A stretch of 64,000 bases of DNA from Ixodes scapularis (GCF_016920785.2 NW_024609857.1:68508252-68572251), one strand, 5' to 3'; numbered from the stretch's first letter, positions 10,087 to 21,655 are shown. Made by a program: numbers and translations. The notes: a model not told the origin generated them from the letters alone.

Positions 10087-10695
10087 GTGAGTCAGGTAAC
10101 GGATAAGGGAAAATCAAAGGAAGTACTAAATATAATACAGATTAACGTAAGGAGCACCAGAAAAAACTGGGAACTTAATGTGTACCTAGGAAGAAGACTA
10201 GGTAGTGTTGTGTTAGTTATAAGAAGAACACACATAAAATCAGAGGAGTGGGATTATCAGTTACCTGGTTTTCACTCTGTGTCATTATGCAGAGAAGAGG
10301 AAAAAGGAGAAGACGTACTCTTTTATACAAAAAAAAATGAATGGATAGCTGGGCATGTTCCAGCCTCTCTAGATCATGCTGAAATAATCGTTATTTCAGT
10401 AAGCAAAAATTACCTTTCTTTTCTTGTTGTAGCCTTATACAGACCACCCAGTGCAGATTTAAATTTGTTTTACAATGAGCTTGAAGGTGTACTAAGAAGG
10501 TTTCACAACAACGACTGTGTAATCATCATTGGAAATCTGAACATTGATGTTATAAACCAAAGCAAGTTTGGAGTTGGAGACGATCTAGACATATTGTCTG
10601 ACCACGGTTTACAGAACGGAATCTGTGATTACACGAGAGAAGAGTATCTAGGTGACACAGTAACTAGAACCTGCATAGATCACGCGATTATCTGA
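10087..10695 (+). CDS. LINE endonuclease-domain ORF (EEP family)
   Basis: 202 codons open from 10087 (an alternative start codon in the track; the true N terminus is uncertain). It contains NIIQINVRSTRKNWELNVYL, the N-terminal strand of apurinic-type LINE endonucleases, VVALYRPPSADLNLFYNELE and IIIGNLNIDV, the position of the usual GDFN motif with the catalytic Asp replaced (GNLN). The end CIDHAII matches the TCIDHI/SDH region; the final SDH is not seen. The frame closes at a TGA just before the RT region. It is a fragment of ORF2 and, with the altered motif, probably inactive. Confidence 0.65.
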   Translation: MSQVTDKGKSKEVLNIIQINVRSTRKNWELNVYLGRRLGSVVLVIRRTHIKSEEWDYQLPGFHSVSLCREEEKGEDVLFYTKKNEWIAGHVPASLDHAEIIVISVSKNYLSFLVVALYRPPSADLNLFYNELEGVLRRFHNNDCVIIIGNLNIDVINQSKFGVGDDLDILSDHGLQNGICDYTREEYLGDTVTRTCIDHAII

Positions 10696-11472
10696 ATCAG
10701 AGATAGGATAACTGTATCCGGTGTTATCAAGAATAAAGTCGAGGATCATTACTTTATAACCATAAAAGTTTACGTGCCAATTCTGCTATACACAATAGTG
10801 ATAATGATGGTTTTAAATGTATCATAGATTCCAAAATAATAGACCCTCTTATATGTGAATATAACTGGGACTACTTACTGGGAAAAGACCATGTTGCAAT
10901 TTACGAACTTATTATGCATAGAAGCACATATAGAGTTATTCTAAGAGGAGTAAAAGTTTAAGCAGAGAAGACGAGAAAATAACTGGATAAATAAAGACAT
11001 TTTAGAACGGTGCTATACTGAAAATTATTTGTGGAATTGACCCCCCCCCCCCAAAAAAAAACCGACCGACATTCAATCATGAAGAGAATTCAGGAAAATG
11101 AGAAATAAAGTGACTGAAAAAATACGGCAAGCGAAGAGGAACTGTCACGATATCGAGTTCCACCGGTCAAAAGTGGAATGGGGAAAAAACGTGGGAAGTA
11201 GTCAGTAAGATAATCGGAAAAACTACCAAAGAAAGCGTGGACGACGCTATGCGCAAACGATTTGGCGGAACAGAGTTTGACACTCTGGGTAGTCAATTTA
11301 ATCATAGCTTCGTGAAAGAAATACAAGATTTGCGGAGTGAAGCGCAAGAAACCGTAGAAGCCCCTGAGAGCTTAACTAGTTACCCAAACTCAGCCTATTT
11401 GCCGTCCATGACGGAGCAAGACTTGAGTGACATGAAAACAAATCGTAAGGGTGAAGGCGAGCTGGTGAATAT

Positions 11473-11718
11473 TAACCATGTTGAATTAACCTGAGACTCG
11501 GGTAGAGAGGAAACATCAAAACGTAGAAGGGAAAGAAAATATACAGGACGACGTCTCACCAGCCCACCTGCACCCTTACGATTTTTTATATCATCATCCC
11601 AGAAGCAGGCTTAGTCCCCTTTTTTTTTTGTTTTGAGACGTCGTCCTGTCTATTTTCTTTCCCTTCTACGTTTTGATGTTTCTTCTCTACCCCAGTCTCA
11701 GGGTAATTCAACATGGTT
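11473..11718. repeat. Inverted duplication inside the LINE
   Basis: About 86 bp at 11473-11558 is repeated in inverse at 11634-11718 with few mismatches, separated by about 75 bp. The right arm is in sequence with the RT coding region, so the left arm and spacer look like a local inverted duplication. Confidence 0.85.
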
Positions 11719-12584
11719 GAGTGACATATTAAAAATGATAATACTCACGAAGCCAAAGGGATATGATCGGATTGGATTAAGAGATATATACCATAATTTT
11801 GATCAAATAAAAGATATCTTGCTTGTCATATTAAACGAAATTATTGGAACTGGAACAATGCCAGATGTGTTGAATGTGGCATTAGTCCGTTCAATATACA
11901 AAAAAAGGTAATCAAATGTTGGTATCAAACTACAGACCTATAGCAGTTCTACCAGTTATATCCCAGATTACGAAAAGATTGTCTGAAATTATGCAATCGT
12001 ATTGCCAAAATTGTTTCTTTATTAAATAGCTGCCAGAACGGCTTTAGACAGCAAAAAAGCACAATTCTCTTGTTGGAGGATTTTACATACTACATTCACG
12101 AGAGAATAGAGAACGATCATATAGTACTAGCACTTTTTCTCGGTCTAAAAAAGCGTTCAATACCATTGATCACGGCTTGTTATTAAATAAACTAAAACAA
12201 TATTGGCTTCAGAGGACCTTTTTTTTCAGCTCTAAGAATTACTTTCATAACCGTACACAACGTGTATGGATAGGAGGTAGCATAAGTGACCCCTATTCCG
12301 TTCCTTCCGGCGTACAACAGCGGTCTATCTTAGGTCCTGTGCTATTTATTATCATTTAAATAAATGACTTAGATAAACTGTCTCTAAATCCTTGGTTATA
12401 TCAATACGTGGACGACCCTGCAATTGTATTGGAACATAAAAATTACGAATATGCAGTTTCCATTTTTCACAGTGACATAAACAAACTAGTAGATTGGTTC
12501 TCCTGGAATACTATATTTGTAAACAAAACCAAGACCAACTCTATTGAAAATTTTCATTTATATGAGCAATTTTTGTGCCCAATG

Positions 12585-12765
12585 AAGACATACAAATCAT
12601 ACAAGATAGATAAGAACATATATATAGGAGAGATATAAGAACCATATATAAGAACTGCATCAGGACCATATAAGAAACTTGAGAGAAGTTTCTTATATAT
12701 CTTAAGCAGTTCTCATATAGTTCTTATATGTTCTTTTATGTCTTGTATGATTCATATGTGTTTAT
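12585..12765. repeat. AT-rich imperfect palindrome in the LINE
   Basis: The left arm (about 12585-12675) and right arm (about 12687-12765) pair over blocks such as TCATACAAGA, TAAGAACATATA, AGAACTGC and ATATAAGAAACTT. It interrupts the LINE between the YVDD region and the C-terminal tail and may be a small foldback insertion. Confidence 0.65.
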
Positions 12766-13712
12766 TGAACACAAGAAATCTCTCATACAAATGGCTTTTT
12801 CACTACGGAACTTAATGTCCTTCCGGACACACAAAAAAAGTGAACCTTGTACGTCCTGTCTATCTCCATTCCACCTATTTTAATTCTTGTGACTGCTCTC
12901 CGTTCCTATATGCTGCCGAAAGAAAATATTCAGGAATAAGTTTAGATGAAAGCTTAACAAGAAATGCACACGTTGAAAATATAGTAAAGCGCGTACGACT
13001 GGTTTTTGCGTATATATGTACGAACTAAGAAATGTCTATTATATTTTACTTGGGAAAAGAGTGTACGAAGCACTAGGAGTCTCCCTCTTGCGTTACGGAA
13101 ACACTAATCTGCCTAAAGGAAGAAAAAGTTAGGCTAATATATATAATTTAGATAGTATTGCATATGGTTCGAAATTTGAAACTTATGATAGCGGGAAAAA
13201 GTTGGCCTCTCTACAAATATTTCAGGTTGAGGAATGAGGGAAATTTGTAGTTTTAATGAAACATTATTATACTAACGATTTCAACTATAGAGTCAACAGA
13301 CAAAAACATCCGAGGCATTGCGAAACCTTTTCCATTCCTATGGTTTACACGAATTACGGAAGGCGTTTAAGAAACTATTATATTCTATTCTACTTTAATA
13401 AACATCCGCAAGAATTTTACGCCTTGTCGTTTCAGAAAGACACAAAACAGAATTTGAAGGAGTGGCGCTCTCGTTATGTTTGAGGTGTTTACATACTGTC
13501 CTTTCATTTGCATGTTCACTTTACCAGTGCTGTGTTAACATTGTATAGCCTGATCTGAGTAAACTGTTTGTATTACCATTGTATTAATTATTTTGAGCAC
13601 TCTGTTGGGTTGCCACGGTGCCGCACATAAGCGCCCGTGCGCTTATGCGGGCCTTCGGTCAAATTACGTACAAGAATGGCTCAATAAACGATTTATTATT
13701 ATTAATATTCTA

Positions 13713-15494
13713 AAGATGAAAATGCTCGAGTTCAATTACCGTTAAAAGAAAACGAAACCTAGAACTACTTTTTCTCGCGGACGGTGCTGTTGCTGTGGCG
13801 GTGAGGAGGCCTCTGTTGCCTCGACCATGGAGTGTTCTCACGTGACTTGCTCCGTTCATCTTGTTGGGTCGCGGGGGCCGCAGCCTCCACAGTTCGCCAA
13901 GTTACCGTGAAACGGAGTATAGCTTCATCATGCTGACAAAGACCGGGGAGCACATAATCTGTTGTGAATGAGCTGGGCACATGCAATGTGCGTGGCATCA
14001 TAGAGTCACATGACTGTTGCATCACACGACGTCAGGGTGTAGCGTGACGTCATGATGCCACATGATATGCTGTCACGTGATACGGAATCACGTGACCTAG
14101 AGCAATTCTAGCAGATTGCATTTTTATAGCAATTCTACCAGACGGACACAGCGCTACCAAGCAGTGCTGTATTCCGTGCACTTCTTATACTTCTGTCGTT
14201 CGTTAATTTTTTTTTTTTTGCGCCGTTTCCATTTTTACGATCATCAACCAACTCGCCCAACTTACCGCCTTGTTAGACCTTATACCTAAAGCAAGGTCAT
14301 GATGTCAAGTGATGTCATAATTTTATTTGATGTCACGTGACGTCAAGTGACACCGTAACACCAGTCACATGATGTTACAACGTCACAAGGTGACATGACT
14401 GACAGCATACGACGTCGTGGTGTCATGTGACCCGACGTGGAGTTTTATCGTGATGATGTCACGGGACACTGAGATCACGTGACACCCTAACGTCATTATG
14501 GCGTCACCGTCACTTCAGCCGCCACGGTGGGCGTGGGTAGCAAGTCATCGCATGCCTATTCGCTCCGTGCGACACGGCTCGCGCGCCGCCGCGCCAGTCG
14601 CGTCGCACGGACTTTATAAATTTTAACTTTAATGGCATATATTGACGATGGGCAACACAATTTTAATTAAATTGTACCAGCTGGGAGCAAATATTTAGAA
14701 AGGTAATTAGCAAATTTCCTGTCATTAAGTGGATATTTTTATTACGTCAGCTCGCTTTGCAGTTAATTATCACTTTATGCTATTTACCTCCGTACGTATT
14801 AGTCTATTACATCGCTCTACACGGTCAAGACCAGTGCATAGAGTATATCTAAATTCTGAACGCGGACATCGACTTCATCAAAGGATTGGCCCAATTTGTG
14901 TGAAGGACTGCTACGGGCGATGGGTGGCTAGACAAAAAAATGTCCTACCTGTTGTTTTATGCTTCTTCCTTTCACACATTTTCGCATAGAAGCAAAAAAC
15001 AAAAAATGTCGCGAGTCGGTGTTGTGTGTGTGTTCTCCTTGTTCTTGTGTTTATTTGTGCTGTTTACTATTATGCATACAACATTTCCACTCTGTATTGG
15101 AATAAAAATTATTCTTGACCACATGTACTTACACTCAACACCAAACTTAAAAGACAGAACGTAATAGTGGCAAATGTGTTTCGAACTTCATTTAATTTAT
15201 TTATCTAGAAACGCTGGCAATAATAAAAGCAAAAAAAAAAAAAAAACATTGGGTCATAAGTTTGTTAATAGATTCAACACGAAAATTAAGTAGGCTATAA
15301 AATATCTTTACTCAAGATACATACGAGTTGGACATACGAGTTGCGCACCCATGTGCTTGCCTTTACATTTTTGACTGCCAAAGTTTAGTCTACATTCAAT
15401 TTTGAATAATATAACTTATTCTTGTTCCATTAACAATGGTGCATTCAGGGGTGGTGCATTCAGGGGTCTACATTGACTTGTTACTTGCTTTCAG
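13713..15494. other. Intron remainder with degenerate CACGTG/TGACGTCA sequence
   Basis: Contains the right arm (13873-13922) of an inverted pair with 8871-8920, then about 13990-14510 with many TCACGTGA, GTGACGTCA and TGATGTCA-like words, a worn form of the arrays at 23330, 46600 and 59750. The rest is AT-rich. An open frame at about 15006 starts MSRVGVVCVFSLFLCLFVLF, signal-like, but has no supporting exon structure. It ends at the splice acceptor TTGCTTTCAG (15485-15494). Confidence 0.5.
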
Positions 15495-15585
15495 GTGCCA
15501 AATCAAGAGGAGTTACGGCAACTGTCTCTTACGTTTCAAAAGTGGTGAATACCCAAACTGTTGTCCTGGCCGTTCATTGTGTTAG
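15495..15585 (+). CDS. Last exon of the secreted SVWC / tick 8.9 kDa family protein
   Basis: Follows the acceptor TACTTGCTTTCAG. One base completes the split Gly codon from the exon at 5357-5468, then CQIKRSYGNCLLRFKSGEYP and NCCPGRSLC, stop TAG at 15583-15585. The GC...C...G-x-YPxCC pattern is the C-terminal half of the SVWC/8.9 kDa fold. With the upstream exon the mature domain has eight cysteines, as the family requires. The joined intron is about 10.0 kb and is filled with retroelements. An AATAAA follows 15 bp after the stop. Both splice sites and the reading phase agree, which makes a chance pairing unlikely; a transcript would settle it. Confidence 0.72.
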
Positions 15586-15599
15586 AACACAACAGTCAT

Positions 15600-15605
15600 A
15601 ATAAA
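15600..15605 (+). promoter_or_regulatory. Poly(A) signal of the secreted-protein gene
   Basis: AATAAA begins 14 bases after the TAG stop at 15583-15585, implying a very short 3' UTR. Such short UTRs are known for small secreted arthropod peptides. Confidence 0.5.
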
Positions 15606-15851
15606 AAAGTCATTTTCGGTGTAGTAATTCATTCAGTCATTGAGTGCAACATATTTTTCATGTTGCTGTTGCAAAACGAAATTGAATGCTTCTAAGTAAT
15701 CGTTCTTGTGTAAGATATTATGGAAGTAGTGTTATGATGGTGACTATGGTGATTAGGAGTTTATTGGCGCAGCAGCAACGACGGCCATAATGCGCCAAAC
15801 TTAACGTATTTAGAGCATACTATAATAAAATTTTACTTTGAAACTAGATAT

Positions 15852-18800
15852 TTACAAATGGTATAAATATCCAGTTTGTTTTAAAAAGTCTAAGACAGGG
15901 CTGAAAGGGACTAAAGGTTTATCGCCAAGCAAAAACGAGGGATGAAATGGGAGATGATCCCTAAAAGTTCGAGAAAACATGATTGACGGAGTGGTTGATG
16001 GGACGAACAATGCCACAAAATGTGCAACACGGTCAGAAGCTCTCCACAATGTTCACATAGTGCAATCTCTTCACCACGAAGCAGATACTGATGTGTCACG
16101 CGGGAGTGACCTATTCTTAGACGGCACAGAAGAACCTCCAGACGACGTTTCCTGTTATAAGAGCTCTCCCAAACGCCCAGAACGGGCTTGATAATGCGAA
16201 GTTTGTTGTTGCTCTCAGTATCCCATTCAAGCTGCCATTTGAGAAAAATAGATTTCTTCAGAAGTGGTTTTAAATCTTGGTAGGGTAAGCAATTGAATGT
16301 TATAGATGAGCCTCGGGCAGACACGCCCAATTTATTCGCCTCTTCATTGCCCAAAATCCCAAAGTGGCTTGGCACCCAGCAGAACTTAATGTCGCGACCG
16401 CGTCGCAGGGCGCTGTTGATCTTACCATGTAGATGTTGTGCAAGGATATTCTTTGTGGGCATCAGGGAGGACACAGCCAATAAGGCACCCTGTAAGTCGA
16501 AAAAAAATTCAGCTTTCATTATACTATTGTCGAGTATATGTTCGACCGTTAGTAAAATAGCATAAAGCTCTGCGGTGAAAATGCTTGCCCTACAGTCAAC
16601 TTGTGTGGCTTTGCTGTAGGAGGCGGAATACAGAGCACACCCTACAAAGGACGACGATTTGGACCCATCTGTATAAAACTCCAGGTAGTTTGCATATTTT
16701 TGTTGCAAGGAGAGGAATTCCTGCTGGAGGACTTGTGGTGAAATGACCCTCTTACTGTATTTTGCGAGTGACCGGTCACAGAAAATCGGCAGAGCATCCC
16801 AAGGAGCAACCCTATGAGTGATTTAAGCAAGGGAATCTCATGGAGGGGGATACTCAGGGATTGACAATTGTACTTTGCAAACGAAGGCTTAATGGACTAA
16901 CAATGCTCGGCTTGTTTTCGAAAAGCTGTGAACTTCTGTAAGCATGAAGGACACTGTAGGAGGGATGTTTTGGATTTGAAAATACTTTGTAAGCATAAGA
17001 GACGCTGAGGTACTGCCTCCGTTCCTCGAGGGACATTTGATGCGTATCGGCATACAAACTCTTCACAGGAGATGTGCAAAATGCACCTGTAGAAAGTCGC
17101 AGTCCGAGGTGGTGTATTGGGTCATGCACCTTAAGAGCAGATAGCCGCGCTGACCCATATACTACTGCACCATAGTCGAGGCGGGATCTAACTAAGGAGT
17201 TATACAGTTGCAGGAGACAGCGCCTATCAAAACCCGAGGACGTATGCGACAGCACCTTTAAGATGCTTGATGACATCAAGCATTTCCGTTTTAAAGTTTT
17301 TAGATGGGGCACAAAGGTAAGTTTCTTGTCAAAAATCACACCCAAAAATTTGTCCTCTTTTGCTGGACTTATATTTCAGTGCTATTAACATGCAAAGAAG
17401 GATCAAGAGATAATCGTCAGCGTAATGAAAAAGGAACACAGACTGCTTTTCCGGAGAAAATTTGAAGCCATTTTCGTCTGCCCACTTACACATTTTATTG
17501 ATTGTAAGTTACAACTGTCATTCACAACTGGAGAGGTCACAGGAAGACACAGAGATTTGCACACCATCCACTTATAGAGAGTAAGCTACTGAAGATGGCA
17601 TAACCTTAGCTAGACTGTTAATCTTAACAGCAAAGAGGGTAACGCTCAGCACTCCTCTTTGAGGAACACCCTTTTCTTGAAGAAAAACATCTGACAGTAT
17701 GGAGCCCAGTTAGACTTGAAAAGTTCTTTCGCTGTGAAAGCTCTGTATGCACTGAAGCATGCGGCCCCGTACACCACAGTTGTATAAGTCACGAAGTATT
17801 CCATACCTCCATGTGGTATTATATGCTTTGTGTAAATAAAAAACACTGAGACACAATGCTTCCGGTATACAAATGCCTCACGTATAGCGGTCTCTATAGG
17901 CGAACCAAATGATCTGTGGTCGCTCGTCCCTCCCGAAAGCCGCATTGGTTTACATCAAAAAAATTCTCAGTCTCTAAGAAATGGAGAAGACGACGATTCA
18001 CAAGCCGCTCATAAGTCTTCCTTAAGCAACTTGTGAGTGCGATGGGACGATAGCTCGTAGGAATGGAAGGGTCTTTCCCAGGTTTCAAAAAAGGAATTAT
18101 GTGGGCATGCTTCCAGCAACGAGGAAAGGCAGCGGCTTGCTATAGATGATTAAAAAACGTTAACAGACCATACATAGATTCCGGGACAGTTTCCTCAACA
18201 TTTCATAGTGGAGTCTGCCTATCCCTGGTGCAGACTGTTTCTTTGCACCAAGAGCGACCTTGAGTTCACACATTGTGAATGGTCTATTGTAAAAATATGA
18301 ACCACCCTCCGACATCGAGATGGGCTGCTTTTGAACAGTCGACTGGAACTTCTTACATTTTTCGCTAAACTTAGAGTCACCAATAAGCTGGAAATGCTCC
18401 CCGAGAACATTTGCATGATCTTTCAGTGATACAGAGGGGGACGAAAACAGAGGAGTTCGGAAAGATTGGTAATCTCCTCGAACTTTCCGCAGGCGATCCC
18501 ACACTTCTTTAGCTGAAACAAAGCTATTTAGAGAAGATCTATATTTTTTCCATGATGTCCTCTTCACCTGTTTCCGTGTCCAATGTGCCTTGGCCCTATA
18601 TTTTTTTAAATTCAATCAGGTTAAAAGCAGTGGAATATTTGCGAATTATACCCCATGGATGGTTCTGTTTCCTGCGAGTGACTGTGCAGTCATCATTCCA
18701 CCAGGGTTTGCACCTCCGGAGCAGGACGCCGGATGTTTGCGGAATAGAAGATGCAGCAGCATTAATTAGACATTCAGTGACAAACACTGTCGCCTCCTCG

Positions 18801-19600
18801 GGGGACATGACAAACACTGTCACCTCCTCGGGGGACATACTACGAAAGAGCAATGGATCCAGTACAGCAATGAAACCAAAAAGAGCCCAGTCAGCCTTTT
18901 CTAACTTCCACTTTGGAAGGCGGGTCGAAAGCGAAGGAAGGGGTATTGAGCTTTCTAAAATTATAGGGAAATAATCGCTGCCAAATGGATTATCTAAAAC
19001 CTTCCATGGAAAGCACGGAAGTAAACCTGGTGATGATAAGGAAAGATCTATTGAAGTAAAGGTGGTATGAGCAGCACTAAAAAACGTTGGCTCCTTTTTA
19101 TTCAGAAGACATAGCCCGAAGGATAATAAAAGTTGTTCTATAACTCCACCACGGGAATTCTGACGAAAACTACCCCAAAAAGGGTCGTGGGCGTTAAAAT
19201 CCCCTAGAATTAAAAAAGACTTAGGCAGCTAACCTATGAGTCCTTGTAGCTCGTGGAGCTGCAGTGGAACGTTGGGTGGCAGGTAAAGAGAGACGAGGGT
19301 GATGAGTTGGTCAAGGAGAACGCGAACTGCTACTGTTTCGAATGGTGTTTGTAGAGGAACCTGAACACACACAACCCCGCTCTGAACTACTACTGCGACA
19401 CCACCAGAAGAGTTAGGAGAAAGGCGGTCCTTCCTAAAAACCTGGTGACGGCGTAAGAGCTGTGTGTGCATGTCATTCAGATAGGTTTCCTGTAAACAGA
19501 GTGCCACAGGGTGAAGCTCATCGAGAAAAAAATTAACGTCATCAATATTACGAAGAAGGCCGCGACAGTTCCATTGCATGATACCTAATTGTTTACACAT
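15852..19600 (-). pseudogene. LINE copy 1 ORF2 (EN-RT-RNase H), dead
   Basis: EN: IMQWNCRGLLRNIDDVN, CLQETYL, LILGDFNAHDPFW and GSDYFP (usual SDH changed to SDY). RT: the fingers region is readable to KQSAPGIGRLHYEMLRKLSR, then many stops, and the catalytic YVDD reads stop-VDG near 17565. Thumb 17345-16854 (VIFDKKLTFVPHLKTLKRKC). RNase H 16708-16000: FYTDGSKSSSFVGCALYS, TAELYAILLTVE and WVPSHFGILGNEEANKL. It ends FLKQTGYLYHL at 15852. Stops, frameshifts and active-site changes make it nonfunctional. Confidence 0.85.
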
Positions 19601-19663
19601 AGCAGTGCTAAAATTAAAATAAACTTTAACTTATAAACTGCAAAAACGGGTAAAAACGGGTTA

Positions 19664-20957
19664 CTAAGGTTTAAAATAAATTTTTATGCGCGGAGCGTTT
19701 ATCTTTTTCGCGCAATCATTCTGCTTCCCACTAGAGCTAGTGGGAGCAGCGAGGGAGGACTCCGATCCCGAGAGGGTAGCCTCGTCGTCGGATCTGAGCC
19801 CACACTCTTCCATGGTCTCTTCCGGTGGTGTCGTCAGTTGACCCTTAGGGGCCAACTGCTTCGACGTCTCACCGGGCTTCCTCGGGGCAGCGGTTCGGGG
19901 TGGCTGGCCCCGGCCCCGGGGGAACACAGAGGCAGGGGGGGGGGGGGGGTGATCCCCTGCTCGGAGGTGGATGCTGGCGGGCCAGCACCCTCCCTGGGCT
20001 TGGGACATGGTACCGTTGGCACCGTTCCCGTGGGTTTGAATGGGGACTTCGACGAGACCCGCAGATCGTCCGGAGACGTCTGGGTGCTATGCCATTACTC
20101 GCCGTGCAGGTCCCCTACACACGACTTCGGCATATCTGCCTTTCGCCAAGAAAGAAAAACGTTTTTTTGCTTCATGGTAGGGAAGATTTTCCTTTGCCTT
20201 TAGAGTAAGGAATTCTTTCTCTTGCTTCCGCAATGGACAGGAGCGGGAGTGTGCCGGGTGCGGACCGTCACAGTCCGCGCATTTTGGATTGTTCTCACAA
20301 GTGTCAGCAACATGCTCACTGCTGGAGCACTTGGCGCAGGTGTAGGCTCGCCTACAGCTTCGTAACCCATGGCCGAACCGTTGGCACTTAAAGCACCTCT
20401 GAGGGTTCGGCAGATAGGGCCGTACACGGCAACGTGGGTAGCCAGCCTTAAGTTTCTGGTAGTGGGGTCGAATCAAAGGTCAGAATGACGTGTTTGGTTT
20501 TCCGTTCAACACCGTCTCGGCGGATGGGGATGCGGCGCGCAGCTACCACTCCTTGCCCAGAAAGGCCCTCAACGATCTCTGCCTCAGATATTTTAAGTAA
20601 GTCATCCTCAGAGATGACTCCCTGTACGGTGTTCAGCTTGCAATGAGGTGTTACACTGACTTTGTAATCTGTGACGGAGTTCAAAGCTAGGAGAGCTTCA
20701 CTTTGTTGTTTTGTATTAGTTTCGACAAGAAGATCACCCGATGCCATCTTTTTGGCATTAAAATTCATTCCAATAATGCCTTCAAGCACCTTTCATACCA
20801 CAAAGGGGGATAATTTTGCAAGTGGCTTTTCGTCCTCTGAGTGAAGTACTAGAAACTTTGTGAATTTTAAGAATTCAATACGTTGTGCAGGATGGTCTTT
20901 TACTTCGGTGCGGACCCTTTTCAGGGCCCGATCAGTGTTTTTTTGTTTAGAACCCAT
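19664..20957 (-). pseudogene. LINE copy 1 ORF1 (zinc-knuckle RNA-binding protein)
   Basis: Starts with ATG at 20957 (MGSKQKNTDRALKRVRTE). An RRM-like region (FLVLHSEDEKPLAKLSPFVV, then ASGDLLVETNTKQQSEALLA) leads to three zinc knuckles near 20405-20255: CFKCQRFGHGLRSC, CAKCSSSEHVADTC and CADCDGPHPAHSRSC. The tail is Pro/Ser-rich. A stop lies soon after the N terminus (near 20795), and frameshifts lie near 20460 and 20090, so no full product is possible. In intact relatives this protein coats the LINE RNA. Confidence 0.8.
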
Positions 20958-21641
20958 ATAGATGGGAAGGGAAGTTCAGTGCCCGGGTCACCACGGAGCC
21001 CAACAAGGGGGTAGGTAATGTGCCATAGCAAGAAGGGCTTGGCTGAAAGAATTACACTATACCAGTGCTGCCCGGGCACTATACCCTAGTGTGGTTACAG
21101 GGACAGGTCCTGTTTCCACTCAAGGTTAGCCCTTGCCGCCTAAGAAAGAGAAAAAGGAAGGGAGTGTAGAAGAAAAGAGAATGAGGTGGGAGGAAAAGTG
21201 AAAGAAGGAGGAAGAGGGTAGAAGAGGCGACTGACTGAATGTTCCTGGTCAGGCCAAGCCAGGACACCCGTCTACGAGAAGCAGGGGCCGAAGCGGTGTA
21301 TTGCCTCGCCCGGGAGGCCCCGAAGGGTCCAAAATACCCCAGGCGCAGCTCAACTATCAGGGTCCCCTTTTCCCCGGACACGGGTTAAGCCACGTACAGC
21401 CAGACGTGGGTGGGCGAACCCACATGGCTCGGGGTTCATAGTGACGCCACTTACAAAGCACCTACTCTAAAGTAGGTGCACGCCGCCTGCGTGCGGGTAT
21501 GGTGGCCCACGCGGCTGTGGTCTGTGGTGACGCTACTCACCAAGCACTTAGCACACAAGGTGCAGGCGCCCCCTGAGGGGCTTGGGGTACGTGCAGACAC
21601 CACTCTCCAAACACCTGTTTTCACAGGTGCCCCCTGCGGGG
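20958..21641 (-). promoter_or_regulatory. LINE copy 1 5' UTR with promoter-like monomers
   Basis: From the 5' end at 21641 the minus strand shows CCCCGCAGGGG and CACCTG-TGAAAA-CAGGTG hairpins, then three degenerate monomers of about 70 bp sharing GTGGCGTC and AAGCAGGTG-like words, then a purine/pyrimidine-biased leader. The same layout occurs in the copies ending at 32699 and 42785. Internal promoter function is inferred from position and repetition. Confidence 0.6.
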
Positions 21642-21655
21642 ATGGAAGTGGTGTT

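Larger units (their letters stand above)
11090..13483 (+). pseudogene. Decayed RT region of the CR1/L2-like LINE
   Basis: Readable blocks include PKGYDRIGLRDIYHNFDQIK and TMPDVLNVALVRSIYKK (11740-11910), SYRPIAVLPVISQ-like sequence near 11930, a LLLNKLKQYW block near 12177, SVPSGVQQRSILGPVLFIII at about 12298-12357 and YVDDPAIVLEHKNYEYAVSI at about 12402-12460, the catalytic box being YVDD. The tail includes LDESLTRNAHVENIVKRVRL (12947-13005), YGNTNLPKG and HYYTNDFNYRVNRQKHPRHC, then TNYGRRLRNYYI. There are many stops and frameshifts. Confidence 0.7.
9300..13712 (+). mobile_element. Degenerate CR1/L2-like LINE
   Basis: About 4.4 kb on the plus strand: an ORF1 remnant, an open endonuclease frame, a decayed reverse transcriptase, a C-terminal tail and a 3' end reading CTCAATAAACGATTTATTATTATTA. 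It differs from the minus-strand I-clade LINEs: there is no RNase H or zinc-knuckle ORF1. It carries two internal inverted repeats (11473-11718 and 12585-12765). It lies in the host intron, sense to the gene. Confidence 0.75.
15734..21641 (-). mobile_element. Complete I-clade LINE, copy 1 (inactive)
   Basis: A 5.9 kb minus-strand element flanked by a 14-bp target duplication with one mismatch: ATGGAAGTAGTGTT (15720-15733) and ATGGAAGTGGTGTT (21642-21655). Order on the minus strand: 5' UTR with three monomers (21641-20958), ORF1, ORF2, short 3' UTR with hairpin at 15764-15798, and a loose CATCAT-type tail. I-clade assignment rests on ORF1 zinc knuckles, RNase H and the LSVTLF word after GVPQGG in sister copies. 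It inserted about 130 bp beyond the poly(A) signal of the small secreted-protein gene, in the opposite orientation. Confidence 0.85.

Noticed and set aside
15006..15164. Signal-peptide-like frame MSRVGVVCVFSLFLCLFVLF
   Set aside because: It lies between the two matched exons of the secreted-protein gene rather than before the first, and has no fitting donor site; hydrophobic AT-rich frames like this occur by chance.
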